A DNA stretch of 64,000 nucleotides from Papaver somniferum (taxonomy: Eukaryota > Streptophyta > Magnoliopsida > Ranunculales > Papaveraceae), in assembly GCF_003573695.1 (NCBI RefSeq), contig NC_039364.1:64376256-64440255 (forward strand), in the 5' to 3' direction. Position numbers and translations under genes: made by a program. Below the pieces are notes generated by a model, which saw only the letters and a list, made by a program, of their open reading frames with translations, did no database searches and was not told the origin of the DNA. Position 1 is the first letter of the stretch, and each line of letters opens with the position of its first letter. This document shows, piece after piece, positions 43,115 through 55,850 of the stretch.

Positions 43115-46100
43115 TCTCTCTTACGTCTACCACCTCCTTCATCTCCCTCACGTCCATGCATCAGGAGCAGCAGGAGATTTTCTGCCGGAGTTGCCGCCGC
43201 CGCCGTCGTCTGATCACCGTCCAGACAGTTTCCGGACGGCGCCGTCAGGTGAGTCGATTTTTTTAATATATATGTAGCCGTGACATATTTTATTCACATG
43301 GATTTGTTCTTATTAGATAAATTCTGAAAATTTATATGAACAAATTGCATTAATTATTGATTTGTAAAATCAAGACATGGGTTTTGAGTAACCTTCAAAC
43401 TAGACAACTTATTTATGATAAAGTCATGTCTTATTGTAAATTTCATAGTTCAGTTGTGTGAATGTTCACGTTATGGAAATTATGTATATGATTTTATGAG
43501 AAAATCAATTTTGAAGGTTAATAAAGTTTTGTTCGTTACTGCAGATTTCAAGGAACAAACTAATTTCGTGTGTTAACTCTTGTATTGCAATCACTATTGT
43601 TAGTGAAATTGAAAGAGGTAAGAGTTCAAGATTTACCATTTGTAGACACCGGCGTATTAATTTGCATGATTCCATCATCTTATTGAATTCGCGGATGACT
43701 GAAACATTGTGTGGATTTCACAACAGCTTTGCGAGGATGTCTGATTCTCCAGCCAATGATGCTTCCAGAGATGAAAGGTGTGCAGATGATGATATCTCCA
43801 TAGAGGAAACATGCACGGATGAGACTTCCGTTGGTGAGGAAGACGAAACACCTGGAGTCAAGAATGTCCCAAACACGGATGACACATTTTTTGAAGTTCC
43901 AGAGCCCAAAAATCGTCTCAAGTCCCCGGTATATCGCCTTCTGATCACTCCCAGGACGGTCACTCAAAAGAAATTGGTGACTCCTCGTGCTGCTATTCGG
44001 TTCTGTCTTGAACGAGGACATTCCAGGCTTCAATGATTGAATTCAATCTTTCTCGACGCCCCTTAGAGAAGTTCTCGGGATGGTCTAGACACATGCTAGG
44101 ATTTCCTCTATTTAGAGCTATGCTGGATAGATCACAAATTACCAGGGCCGTTCAAACATCTGGAGATTTGTATATCTTTCATGACGCATGAGGTATTGTA
44201 GCTCTTCTTGCTCGCTGGTGCATCCCAACTCACATGTTTATATGCAGCTGGGGAGAGTTCACTATTACCTTGGAAGATGTAGTTGCTTTATTGCATCTTC
44301 CAATTACAGGTAACTTTCCTGAAGAACTTTGGACAGCGGAAGAGAAAGCAGTTTCCAAAACTTTAACAGCTGAGATGGAGAGAATCAACAAGGTTTTTGG
44401 TAAAGGTTGTTACGCTCATTGGTTGACACATTGATGGCCACGAGACGTCCCTCTTGATGAACCCGACGGTATGTTGTCTATTGCTGCTTTCTTGTGCTTA
44501 TGGCTGTCTAGGGATGTGTTTGAAGATGCTGGTACCTTGTTGAAGCCGTTTGTAATTCCTTTCGCTATTAAGATGGCTCAAGGTGAACAACTTCCTCTAG
44601 GTAGCTTATTCTTGGACTCTTTATATTCTAACCTGGACTCTTTAGTCGTAGACTCCAGTGTTTCAAACGGCTTCATGAAGATTGAATGCTACGCCAACAC
44701 GATGTTTCTCCAAGCTCTGATGTGGGAGCGTTTCGGAAACTATGCACCCATTCCCCGTAGTGTCTTACAAAGTCTGAACTCTGCTGATGCTCGACGTATC
44801 TTCCATGAGAAAGACAACACTAGGATTATGCGCTGGTCTACGAAGCAAATTCAGTCCAAGACACGCTTCATTGACGTATTAGATGACGAGTCTGAGTTCA
44901 ACTTCCGTCCTTGGGTGGTGGTTCCTCCTCACGTTTCTCAATTGACGAATTTCAATGCTGGAGAAAGTAAGTATTTGAAATCTGGTGCTGATTTGAGCGA
45001 TGGCGAAAGATATTTCATGCTGAGTTGCACTCCCGGTCATCTAATATCAACAACGTATGAAGATTTTTCGGTGGAGGAGTATAACATTGACAGAGCCGCC
45101 CGTCAGATGGGTATGGACCAATGTGTTCCAACCTTCAGAAGGAGAATACCATCAGTGGAACAACTTAAGACTTGCTTAGATCACACACATGATGAAGGGA
45201 GCTCTTATTGGTTCCCTTATGCTGATCGAACTACGTATGTGATCCAGGCTACATGGAATTCTGGGATCAGCAGCTTGAGCGTTTTAATGATTATATGACG
45301 TCCGTCCAACCTTTAGTGAAAGATCCTCCTTCTTCTGAGATGAGTGCCTCTCATCCCAGACTAAGGAATATTTCTGGTGGTGACAAGCGAAAGACATCTT
45401 CAGGAGGTTCACCAGTATGTATTCTTTTGCATATTCCTCATACAACTCGTATAATTGTCTTTAATTATCACATCAATTTCATTTGCAGGAGGGTCGTGCT
45501 GTGAGACCTCGAATTGAAGTGAATTTCTCAGAGGCGGAGGAAATTTCCCAGGGTGGAGAAGACAGGAGCAAGAATTGCAAGTTGTTTCCCAACATCATAA
45601 AGTCCCCAGTCGCATTTTTGGTGAGTTGTTGATATTTCTCCGCTGTGACTTCTTCCATCCGCATTATCAGGATCTCAAAACCAACATTTGTTATTTGGTC
45701 ACGGGACTTTGCTCTGTCTAGTATTGACGGTCTTCGATTCTCTGCTGCTGGGCAGACGAATTCTGATTTGAACGTTAAAGAAGAAGTCGTCGTGAGTAAT
45801 CTCCTTTACCATCAGACATAAATGTTTCATGTGAAAATTCTAACTACTTGATAATATGTCCGGGAGGATGTCGTCATGGAGATGGAAAATGCTGATGTTC
45901 GATCTTCCTCTGAGAATATATACGAAGCCACTTCCAAAGATTCGGAGCCAAATAATAGTAATGAGCCCCTTGTCGTTAATACGGACAATCATAATTCCTT
46001 GAGTACTTCAGAGACCCCCAAAGTGAGTATATACCCTGCATCCTCTTCATAAAAGTATGAAAGTGCTTATTTGTGAATGAATGAATGAGAATCCATGTGT

Positions 46101-47434
46101 ATATACGAAAAACTTGGTCGAACTTCGTCGTCAGAAAATTCAGAACCCAGTTTTTTTATCAAAAATGCCGTAAAATCTTCATTTGGAGTCGGATTTTCAT
46201 GATCTGCATATGCATATTCAAGCCCGGAAAATTTCCAAGCTTTAGTGAATAAGATTTTTAAGTTTTGAGCACGTTTAGGTCCTGAAAAAGACGAAATAGT
46301 AAACTTCCAGGAGACTTTCAGAACTTTTTCAGACTGTATGTTTCCCGATGTTTTGATCACACCTCCTAGCTAGCTCTTCCTATTGCCATGAAATTTTGAC
46401 ATGTTGTAGAGGACTTTCATACGAAGAGAATGGTATATAACCCAACTCTAGACTCCACACCAATTGCTCTCAGTTTGTCATTGAACACAGGGCAGTGTAA
46501 AATTTCTTCAGCTGAGTTTCTTTGAAAACGTGTTTCATGACTTTGATGCTACTTGTACACATCTTAGATGTATGATAAGGAACTTAGATGATGTTAGTTC
46601 ACCTACTCTCTTAATTTTATGATTGTATTGGATTTATCCCCTTGAATCATTTTAATCACATGTAATCTTCGCATTAGGTGCCTAACAACGAAGTTGGGAA
46701 TCATGAATCTAGTAATGATGGTTTGGGAAATCCAGGAGTTGTTGATGACAATAATTCCATATCTGTGCCTCAAGATGATAAAGTGCTGGTTGTTGATTCC
46801 GTGGAGGTAGAAGAAACTCCAATTGTGCCTCAGACAGTGGAACCCGAACCCGAAATAGCAGAAGCTACTTCCTCTGAAATCGTCTCTATGATTATCGATG
46901 CGCTCCAGTAGCTGAGAACCAGATGATAATGCACGAGTATCCTACTGCAGGGATTTCCTTTGATCATCAATTTGGTGAGTTACTCCCATATCACCAGCTT
47001 TTTGGAGGATTTAGCGTTCCCATCGGATATGCTGCTATATACAAGGAACTGTGGGAAATGTATGGACACATTGTTGTTACTCAGGATCCAGGATGCAGTC
47101 ATTTCTTGACGAGACAAGTAGAATTCATCTTGCGTGTTATAAATGGTATCCGGATTACAGCCAGAAATGTTGTTACCCAAGACGTACTCTTTGATTGGGA
47201 GTACAACTTGAAGAATGTTGAAGATCTTGGCTTCAATCTGAAGTGGCTCTGTCAAAGACTTGAAGTTATCAGGAAAGCAGTAAAGGGTGATGTTCCCTTC
47301 CCTAACAGTGATGCCGTGTTGAAGAATATGAATGAAGTTTCCGAACTAACCAGGAAGCTGGAGGCGGAAAGGCAGCCTTGAAAGTCTTGGAGGAGGCAGA
47401 AGAGCAGAAATCTTTCTTTGATGGCTTTCTTTAG
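43115..47434 (+). pseudogene. Plant mobile domain gene inside E2, disabled
   Basis: It has the same exon plan as E1, with a leader intron at 43249-43544 and the last exon opening at 46678 after an intact CATTAG acceptor. The hallmark MFICSWGEFTITLEDVVALL lies near 44234-44300. Residues from MLSIAAFLCLWLSRDVFEDA to DRTTYV run in one 275-residue ORF (44471-45298), including LMWERFGNYAPIPRSVLQSL, which E1 has lost. Its own defects are a 1-base deletion near 44020, a CGA-to-TGA change near 44190, a TGG-to-TGA near 44433, an indel near 45243, and frameshifts near 46905 and 47370. None of the main ones is shared with E1. Confidence 0.85.
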
Positions 47435-47649
47435 TTTCCTTTCCATAATATCAAGGACATTGAACTCTGTGAGAGATGTGAGATTTTATTTGGGTTTTGA
47501 TTCTTTGATAGGTGTCGAGTCTGTGACTGAGAATTTTCTTTGATTTTGGATTTGATAGAGATTTTCTTTAAGTAAAGTGAATTGAATTTCTGATAAATTG
47601 CTGAATTCAAATACTGATTGCAAGTATTGCAAACGTTTTGGAGGGATTG

Positions 47650-48715
47650 AAATACAATGAAAGAAAATCCTAAATGTCAAATCCAGACACCATGAGTGCT
47701 CAAACGCCCAGTACCTCAAATGCCTAATAATTTCAGATAAACGCCTTAAGCCAATTCTCGTGAATTACTGACAGGGTTTTACCATATGTGTTGATCAATT
47801 TGTAGTATCTTCCAGTTATGGACTTAGCAACCATAAATGGTCCTTCCCAATTGGAGCTCATTGCAGGAGATCTCGTTTAGCCGCCTTGAAAACCAAATCC
47901 CATTCCTTGAGTTTGTTTGGTTTAGTAGTTCGCGCCTTGAATATCTTTTGTTGATTCCATGGTTGTGGCACGTATGGACATTCATGTAGAGGAGAGTACC
48001 CAGCATACTGTCTGTTGTGCTTAGCCAGGTCCTCAACAATAAACCTCTTGATAGAATGACCGACTTGGAGAAGCTCTGAACCCAACCATTGGGTATAATA
48101 TTGGAGACGTGAAGTTATCCATTCATAACTTTTGGTAATTGCTAAATCGTTTGTAGGGAGAAGTCCTTGAATCAAAGTATCATATTTGAACATTGGTAAT
48201 ATTGGAGCATGAGGAGGAATAAGACTTTCCTGAGCTTAAAAACTTTTGACAAAGGTATGTGGATTTTCCCCAGGTTCTTGCGTAAGTCTCATCAAGCTTT
48301 TTTACTTCCTCTAGATGCTCAAACGGTGGGGCGTCCTCTACTTCTTCTTCTGACTTGAAGTCTTTGTCGGCGACAAGTCTGTCGAAAGCTTTGAAGTTAC
48401 CCTTCCAACATGAATCCAAGTTCTTCCAAGGATCATGTCATATCCAGCATCTTCTCGAATTATGTAAAACTTGGTCTCAGTGCAGACCAAATTCTCCGTG
48501 ACTTTGAGAATGATGAAGCCGTATGCATCTCTGGAGATTCCTTCGTGGTCTCTGATTGCTATGGGAGCATGAGTAGCCTCTTGTCGAGTAATGCCAGCAA
48601 CTCTGAGAGTTTTCAAAGGGATGATGTTTACGGCGGTGCCGACATCAACAAATGCTCTTTTGAATTCATTTCCTTTAATATGCACGGTGGTGAGCAGTCC
48701 CCAATCATACATCAA
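47650..48715 (-). pseudogene. E2 protease and integrase-tail remnant
   Basis: The protease piece (48338-48715) has FVDVGTAVNIIP and YDMILGRTWIH. The piece at 47858-48193 reads IKRFIVEDLAKHNRQYAGYS and QPWNQQKIFKARTTKPNK, keeping the Trp that E1 lost. Tail residues continue out of frame to about 47690. The 48715 end is a deletion junction with the LTR. Confidence 0.75.
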
Positions 48716-50526
48716 GATATTTTGTTGAAATCAGGGAGTTTTCATGAAATCATGAAACAAAAAACCAAATAATAATAAAATAATGGGCGTGTGGGACCGG
48801 CTAGGGCATGGCCGGCTAGATCCCGGTCCCACAAGTTTTCCTAATTTTTTAATATATTTTCTGTGATTTTAGAGAAAATACATGAAATTAGGTAATTTTA
48901 GGGAAAATTCATAAAATCAAGGAATTTTCATAATTTGAGAAGGAATAATAAAATAATGGGATGTGAGGTGTGGGACCGACCACGGCCAAGGCATGACCGG
49001 CCGGCCGGCGGTCCCGCGACACCTTTCCCTAATTTTATTATTTTTGATAAAATCATGTGATTTAGATAAAAATACATGAAATTAGGTAATTTTCATGATT
49101 TTAGGGAAAATTCATAAAATCAAGGAATTTTCATAATTTGAGAAGGAATAATAAAATAATGGGACGTGAGGTGTGGGACCGGCCACGACCAAGGCATGAC
49201 CGGCCGGCCGACGGTCCCGCGACACCTTTCCCTAATTTTATTATTTTTGATAAAATCATGTGATTTAGATAAAAATACATGAAATTAGGTAATTTTCATG
49301 ATTTTAGGGAAAATTCATAAAATCAATGAATTTTCATAATTTGAGAAGGAATAATAAAATAATGGGACGTGAGGTGTGGGACCGGCCACGGCCAAGACAT
49401 GGTCGGCTGGTGCTCGGTCCCGCGACAACTTTCCCTAATTTTATTATTTTTGATAAAATCATGTGATTTAGATAATTTCTTTGAAATAAAGGAAATTTGC
49501 TCGAACAAGAGGATTTTCATGAGATAGTAAAAATATGATAAAATATAAAATTGGGCGCGGGACTAGTCACAGCATGACTGGCCGGCTGGTGAGCCTAGTG
49601 CCCTGGCGCTTTTGCCAGATATTTTATTATTATTATTTTCCCTTCCTATTTTGCATAGGTTCCTCGTTCGTTCGTATTTTTGAAATGCTCGTTCGTGCAT
49701 TCAAAATGTTGGTCTGTGCATTATCCGCTAATTACACTTGCACCATTTTTTTCAGGGCTTATTCAATGCTCAGATGCCTATTTCGTTGAATATTTATTAC
49801 TAACTTGTGGAATTCTGCTGGGAAGAACCACAGATTGAAGTAACGAAATATAACGAGGAATCGTAGAATATTGCTGGATATTCAGGCGATTGATTGACGA
49901 CTCGTAGAATATTGCTGGATATTCAGGCGATGACTCGTAGAATATTGCTGGATATTCAGGCGATTTAAGATAATTAATTGTTGGCTCTATACTAGAAGGG
50001 CTTCCTGTCTATGAGCATTAATTATCTGAGGGTTGAGCAATATTAACTTGCTGGAGTGTCATATTCCTATTGCATAGTCGGGGAAAACCTGGTTACATCC
50101 CGAAGACGTTGTCGCTCTATACTAGCAGACATGCTGTTTAGGAGCCGCCCAATCTTTCGATTCTATACAGTATGAGATGTGTCGTGGCCTCAGCTGAGAG
50201 ACTACACATCTTCATCTTCCCTGAGAGACTTTCTCCATCAGAGGTGGCATGATCTTTCATGCATAGAGAGATGAGTCTCGATACTCATCCGATTGCCGGA
50301 TCCGGAGTAATTACTGAAATTGCTCAGTATTCATGAGATGTGCCGTCGCCTCAGCTGAGAGATTACACATCTACATGTACTCTGAGAGACGTCCTTTTCA
50401 GTCAGAAATTTTATGGCATGGGATTTCATGCTTTGATGAGAGACATGAGCCTCAATACTCATCCGGTTGCCGAATTTGGAGTATAGTTTTACAATTCTAC
50501 CCTTTGTCGAAAATCCACCATCTACA
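48714..50526 (-). repeat. 5' LTR of E2, truncated
   Basis: It matches E1's LTRs from about 5310 to the TGTAGATGG end. It includes GC-rich units at about 48790, 48969, 49175 and 49377 and the 35-bp triplicate (49863-49964). Confidence 0.82.
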
Positions 50527-50531
50527 ACTTC
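50527..50531. repeat. Target-site duplication of E2, right copy
   Basis: acttc matches 41927-41931. Confidence 0.88.
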
Positions 50532-52592
50532 ACCAGAAATATCTTGGCTAGAAAGGAGCATCATTGCTTGGACCGTCGGCAGTAACATAGATACCTTCTC
50601 TTCCAAGGACCGATACCTGCCGTAATCACCCACGAAGAAGTGACCAAATTTCTTCCATATTTTGGAATACAAATCAGCATAAAGAGAAGGAATCGTAAAA
50701 CCGCCGATGCATTCCTAATTAGGGCATATCCGGTCGAACTTGAAATCAAAGAAAACTCAGACATTTAGATATTCAACGTCACTATCTTGTGTGACAATAA
50801 CTCTGTCAGAGGGAGTACTTTCACTGCTCGAAGGTGATGATGTTGTTTCATTAGAAGCGGTAATCGTGGTAATTTCCGAAGTCTCTTCTGAAAACTCTTT
50901 TTCCTGTCCCAAACTGTATTCGTGTCGTGGTGTAGAGGCATTGGAACCCGCAACATCACAAGAAGAAAATGAGAACATTCCCTTCTCAGAGGAAATTACT
51001 CTTAAGTTCGGGTGAGATGATAACTGATCATTACGAAGAACACCGTGTACGGCGCCTGGAATCTCTAAAAAAAAATCTACGAAGAAAGGAGAGTTGTAAG
51101 TCCCAAAACAGTCGGTATCGTGTCGTGACATGTACCTTCCTGCCAACACGACGAAAAGGGATACTTATACCAAAGACGACGTGAATATCTAAGGATTGCT
51201 TGAGATTTTCCATTGAAGGAAGAGCAGAACGATAACGAGGGAATGATTAATCGAAACCCATCTATCGAGCAACTCTGTCAATATTATAGCTCGGTATTGA
51301 AAACTCATTGGTGCCGAGAGCAGGAAGGTAGTCCGAGACACAACTATGAATAAAATTAGCTTGACCAGTTGTGACGATGTTGCCCCACTTCGTCAATCCA
51401 GAGTGAAGAATAGTATCACATAACACGTCGGAGGTTGATGGAGCCAGTATGTTCTGGAATCTAGAAACCCAAGGCCTCAAATTCACTTTTGTTTCATTAT
51501 CCATCACGCTAATAAGGTCCGCAGAAGAAGGCTCTCCACCACACCAACTGAGTATTCAGTCAGATTTAACCCGCGAGTCTGGATAAGAAGCATGTACCTT
51601 GGGTACGTATTCAGAAAAATCCTCCCACAACCTGGCTTGCAGAAACATAACGGGAATGAATGACTTTATCATAGCACATCCATTAGAAGCTCTCAAATCT
51701 CTTTCCAGTGCGCCTAAATAAGAATACAAAGAGCCCAAGAACATTTACCAATTGGGAGAACTCGCCCATGTGCCAGAGTCACAACGAAAGGAACGACTGA
51801 CGGTTTCAACTGATCTCCAGGAAAGTCTTCAAATATATCCCTAGATAACCAAAGCGTAAGGAATGCAGCTATATACAGAGAATGGCCAATCGCATAATCT
51901 TTGGAGTCTCTCATGGCGCACCAATAATTGATCCACGTCAAGTAATTACTGGAGGAATGGTTCTGAGACTGCTGTAACTCCTCTATCTTTGTTGTCAGAA
52001 TAGTAGTAACCCTGATGTCTTCGTCATGCCATTCAGTAGGAATATTTCCTATCACAGGTAATTACAACAAAATGTTCACATCCTCCAGCGTAATTGTCAA
52101 TTCACCCTATGCACACATTGCCGAGTTGATTGGTTCACACCATCGAAGAATGAATGCAAGAAACCCTCGCATATCCTTGGTAAATTCCAGTGTCTCAAAT
52201 ACTCTTAAACAATGAAGAATCTTAGCATTGTCAAGGTACTGTCTCACCCCAAGATGATTCAACATATCTTTCGACCATTCTGTCCAATCCAATGAAAGAG
52301 ATTGAGAAGCCTTGAAGTCAGTGGGAGATGGTTCATACTCTCCTCTTTGCAAGCAGAACCTAGCAATACCTCTTGGATAAGTACTTTGGAATCCGCTCTC
52401 ATTGTCAGAGTCTAGAACGCAACAATCAACATTATGCGGAAGACTTATTTTATCTATGATGCCTTCGAAAAAGTTGTCATAATGATTGGGAACGATCCCC
52501 AGGGTGGCTGTGTTAATATCTTCATGAGCAGGGCTCATCACGACATCGTTTCCATGATCATCATGCATCGCAGAAGTTTCCTGTGAAAACAT
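50527..52592 (-). pseudogene. D PMD gene, 5' and middle exons (minus strand), disabled
   Basis: The reading starts at MFSQETSAMHDDHG (52592), straight after a TTAG that may be an acceptor. The domain follows as IARFCLQRGEYEPSPTDFK, FLAFILRWCEPINSAMC, then GELTITLEDVNILL, LPVIGNIPTEW, IAAFLTLWLSRDIFEDF, LYSYLGALERDLRASNG, MFLQARLWEDFSEYVP and FSIPSYNIDRVAR. In-frame stops sit where E1 has Trp in WGEFTI and His in LLHLP, and a frameshift lies near 51740. The Ser/Thr-rich 50757-51149 stretch is a downstream exon. The last exon runs off at 50532 into E2. This copy is clearly older than those in E1 and E2. Confidence 0.78.
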
Positions 52593-53068
52593 CTAACGGA
52601 ATCGTGATTCAAGTACAAACCCTAATCTATATTGTTGTCAAACCCTAATATGAAGGACGCATATTTGAAAGGTGATGATAAATAATCATTGAGTTATCAA
52701 TTGGAAGAAATTCCCGTGAGAATTGACGAGTCGCTGATGGAAGAATGGCTCATTCACGAATATATATATGTGTCTATGTATATACACGAGCATAGAAAAA
52801 AAATCATGTCTGGATTAGGAAATCCAATTAGGCAAGAGGTGGTCGTCCAAACTGTACGGGCCCACGCGAGGTCATTCCCTAGCCAGTGTATAGACCGGCC
52901 ACGTCCCCACGACCGCGCCATAAGCCTCCACAGCCGCGCCTACTACACCATATTACATCCCGACCATGCAGATAAGTAACGCTTTCCCTCGCCCATGAAA
53001 TTTTAGGTTATGTAATATTTTTGTCACCATCCGATGCTTACCACGTAACACGACATTGTTCCGGGCTA
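52593..53068. other. Upstream region of D's PMD gene
   Basis: By analogy with E1 and E2 this should hold the PMD leader exon, intron and promoter on the minus strand. I cannot place them reliably. AT-rich GTATATAC/ATATATAT stretches at 52760-52785 could include a TATA element. No ORF has a recognisable product. Confidence 0.35.
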
Positions 53069-53081
53069 ACCAGGGGACTAA
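53069..53081 (+). other. Polypurine tract of element D
   Basis: ACCAGGGGACTAA is followed directly by the LTR start TGTTGACGATG. It is near-identical to E1's tract. Confidence 0.65.
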
Positions 53082-54040
53082 TGTTGACGATGAGTTTTTG
53101 ATAAGGGCATTTGTAGTAAATTAACCTTGATTTAGTTGTGTAAGTAATCCCTGGCCCGACACCAGGATCGTTGAATTTGCATAAGTATAATTTTGTATTC
53201 CGCAAGAGAATCAATAAATTGTATTTGGATAATGAGATCAGCAGTCCTAAACCTATTTTGAAAGTGTATACATATGCCAAATTTCAGGGCTTTTCCCCAA
53301 CAAAAACCTTGTTATTTCATGTGCCAATATACATGTCTTTTATGCTGTATAATGGTATTAGTCTTATTCAGAACAAAATTAGGCATCATTTAATGAGTTA
53401 TTAAGAATATTATGATTAATATATATTCATATCAGTATCGCCTTAATTAAGTCGCAAAAACTCCCGCGCCCGACTTCCTTGGGCATACTATAGCGACACT
53501 ATTATATTCGAAATTTATACTAAAATAACATTCTGACTCCAAATTTAAATCTGGCATGTTGCCTTAAAATCAAACCCTAGATTGCAGCTATAAGATGATC
53601 ATATCATCGCGGTATATTGGCTAGACGTGATCAAGCCACTGGTGTATACCGCATATCTCAGAAGGTACCTTAGCCAAACGTGTCTAAGGCAATTGAATAA
53701 CCATTGTGGATTACAGCGCTTTGGATAAGAAAATGGACTAATAGCTCAGAAGAAATCACTCCAAAATAACTAACTAAGTCCCTGACACAATTTGGCAGAA
53801 ATGGCTTGTGGCATATTCACCATAGCGCCAAATCGTAAGCCGTGGCGCCATGCCACACCCGACCACGTAGCCGTGCGACTTTCACGGCCTTGAAAGCCTA
53901 GGCCAAGGCCACAACACGTAGCTGTGTGACATTCACGACCTCGGTAGCCTAGGCCAAGGCCACAACACGTTGTCGTGCGACTTTCACAGCCTTGGCATCT
54001 TAGGCGAAGGCCACATCACGTAGTCCTGCGACATTCATTA
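53082..54040 (+). repeat. 3' LTR of element D (5' portion)
   Basis: From about 53608 it matches the 5' LTR, including TTGGCTAGACGTGATCAAGC and the 51-bp units. It breaks off near 54040, where Copia-like LTR sequence begins. The first ~520 bases are not seen in the 5' copy because C cuts that one. Confidence 0.68.
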
Positions 54041-55340
54041 CTATTTGTTGGAGCAAGATCGGGATACACGAACTATCAAGATAAAGATAGTTGGACCTGG
54101 ATTCACGAATCCTTATGTGAAGTCTTTTTAATCGTAAAATCTAAAAAGGTTTAAAGGAGAGGACGACTCTAGTTTACAACTAGGACACACACGAATAATG
54201 TCAGGATTCAAAGACCCCAGTTGTTTGAGGTTTTCCTTATATAGACTTTACGACATGTTCCCAGTTGCTTTAGATTTAAGCTAAGGTAGCTTAGGAATCA
54301 ATAAATTAATAATCACCGTTAGATGAAAAACTTGACTAGAGATTATTATAACAAAATATACACTATGTTTGGATGAACCGTAGCCGAACCGTGTACAATG
54401 ACATGTTCATGAAGGTTAGCCGAAACTAGCCAATTGATTGGTAAGATTAACCATTTTCATATAACACTTTACGACTAACCTTGAGTCACAAATGTGATCA
54501 AACATGTCAAGATAATATTTTTTTAGAAAGTTGTTCAAATGCTGATTATCTCATAGAAATAATGCTGATGCATCTGAAAATATTCGACAGGGTAAGTACG
54601 TGTACCTGGTACTTGCTCTGTACCTGTTCGTAAATATTTTTGTCATGGTACATGTACCGGGTATGTATACCCTTAAGACAAAAACGGGTTCAGGTACTCA
54701 AAAATCTTTTATGGTTTTCATACTGGGTATGTTTTCGGTTTGGAAACCAACAGATCTTTTGCGGTTTGCATATAAGGTATGCGTAACTTTCTGGTTCACG
54801 AGTCAACAGACTTTTTATGGTATGGATATCGGGTATGCATACCAAAGAATCGCTGCCGAACTGTGGGTACGTCAGTACGTTTACTAGGCATATGTATTGC
54901 GGCTCTGGACTTATAACAATTCTCCCAGTATGTGAACTGGTATGCATACTGTCTTGTGTCCAGATTTACAGTAGTTCTATATCTCTCTAATAATCAATTC
55001 GAAACATTCCCGAATAACATCAATGACTATGGATACGTCGGTACGTTTACTAGGCACATGTATTGTGGCTCTGTACTTATAACAATTCTCCCAATATGTG
55101 AAATGGTATGCATACTGTCTTGTACCCAGATTTACAGTAGTTCCATATCTCTCTAATAATCGATTCAAAACATTCCCGAATAACATCAATGACACGTATC
55201 ACTGTTCCGGGCTATTTTCAGATGATTAACTCTTGAATCATAATTTAGGTCATAAAAAATAAATTGTTCTTAACCAAATTCATCAAGTATGAACATATGT
55301 TCTTAATCTTAGTCAACATATTTCGAAAATAATTAATAAG
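54041..55340 (-). repeat. Decayed Copia-like LTR (element F)
   Basis: It is collinear with C's LTR in the same orientation (GTTGGACCTGGATTCACGAA against GTTGGGTCTGGCTTCACAAT) but strongly diverged. A related LTR end lies at 58575-59078. ORFs here are short and shadow the repeats. Confidence 0.55.
54868..55199. repeat. 166-bp tandem duplication in LTR F
   Basis: Two units start at TACGTCAGTACGTTTACTAG (54868) and TACGTCGGTACGTTTACTAG (55034) and share about 93% of bases by eye. Confidence 0.8.
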
Positions 55341-55850
55341 ATAACAACTTTGAAAGTTCAATTGTATCACAACTTCGAAGTAATACTACGTAGCGATAAC
55401 AACTTTGAAAACAGATATTCTCAATCGTCTTTATACAGAAACATAATATTATTAGCTTCTCCAAAGTTCAATTGTATCACAACTTCGAAGTAATACTACG
55501 ATGATATGTTTTCCCCCCCTTAGTCAATACTTACATCTTTTTCATAATAGGTGAAACCTATAAATGTTGATTCACTCCCCCCTTACATAATGATCCGTAA
55601 GCCATATGTATGTAGTAAGAAACTACTAATTAATTCTTCCCCTTTTTGTCAACAAAAATTGGCAAAGGTACGAAAACTATGGGATCGTAATGAATTTAAA
55701 CAAAAAATTCTTCAAGACTTAAAGGAAACACATATCAACTTTTATTTAGATGATACCACAAACTATAAAATACTTAGCGTCTCATCTAGGAGATTTAAGA
55801 TACAAGCATCCCCTGTAAATGCCACATCCACTCTTCCTAGCAGTTGTTGA
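55341..55850 (-). other. Copia-like interior 3' region of element F
   Basis: The minus strand has purine runs and CCTTTGCCAATTTTTGTTGA followed by CAAAAAGGGG. This matches A at 18630-18675. A 75-base segment around TTCAATTGTATCACAACTTC occurs twice (about 55357 and 55466). There is no gene. Confidence 0.5.

Larger units (their letters stand above)
41932..50526 (-). mobile_element. Element E2: second copy of the PMD-carrying Ty3/gypsy element, heavily deleted
   Basis: In element orientation it has a truncated 5' LTR (50526-48714) joined directly to the protease, with LTR end, PBS and gag all deleted. Next come the integrase tail (about 47650), the antisense PMD gene (43087-47434) and a 3' LTR with a large internal deletion (42793-41932). 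The perfect acttc duplication proves it inserted as a unit, so the deletions came later. It lies in D's PMD last exon. Confidence 0.85.
35091..54040 (+). mobile_element. Element D: Ty3/gypsy-type element with antisense PMD gene, outermost in the window
   Basis: The parts are a 5' LTR (35091-36292; start cut off by C), PBS 36295-36310, gag 36401-37447 and after, protease near 38100-38400, a solo Copia-like LTR insertion (38673-41168), an integrase tail ending at 41436, a minus-strand PMD gene (52592-41660) interrupted by E2, a PPT (53069-53081) and a 3' LTR from 53082 to about 54040. This is the same plan as E1 but an older, more diverged copy. RT is absent here too. Confidence 0.78.

Noticed and set aside
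55551..55850. 99-residue plus-strand ORF
   Set aside because: It lies in the non-coding 3' interior of a minus-strand Copia-like element and begins in its purine-tract region. No domain was seen.
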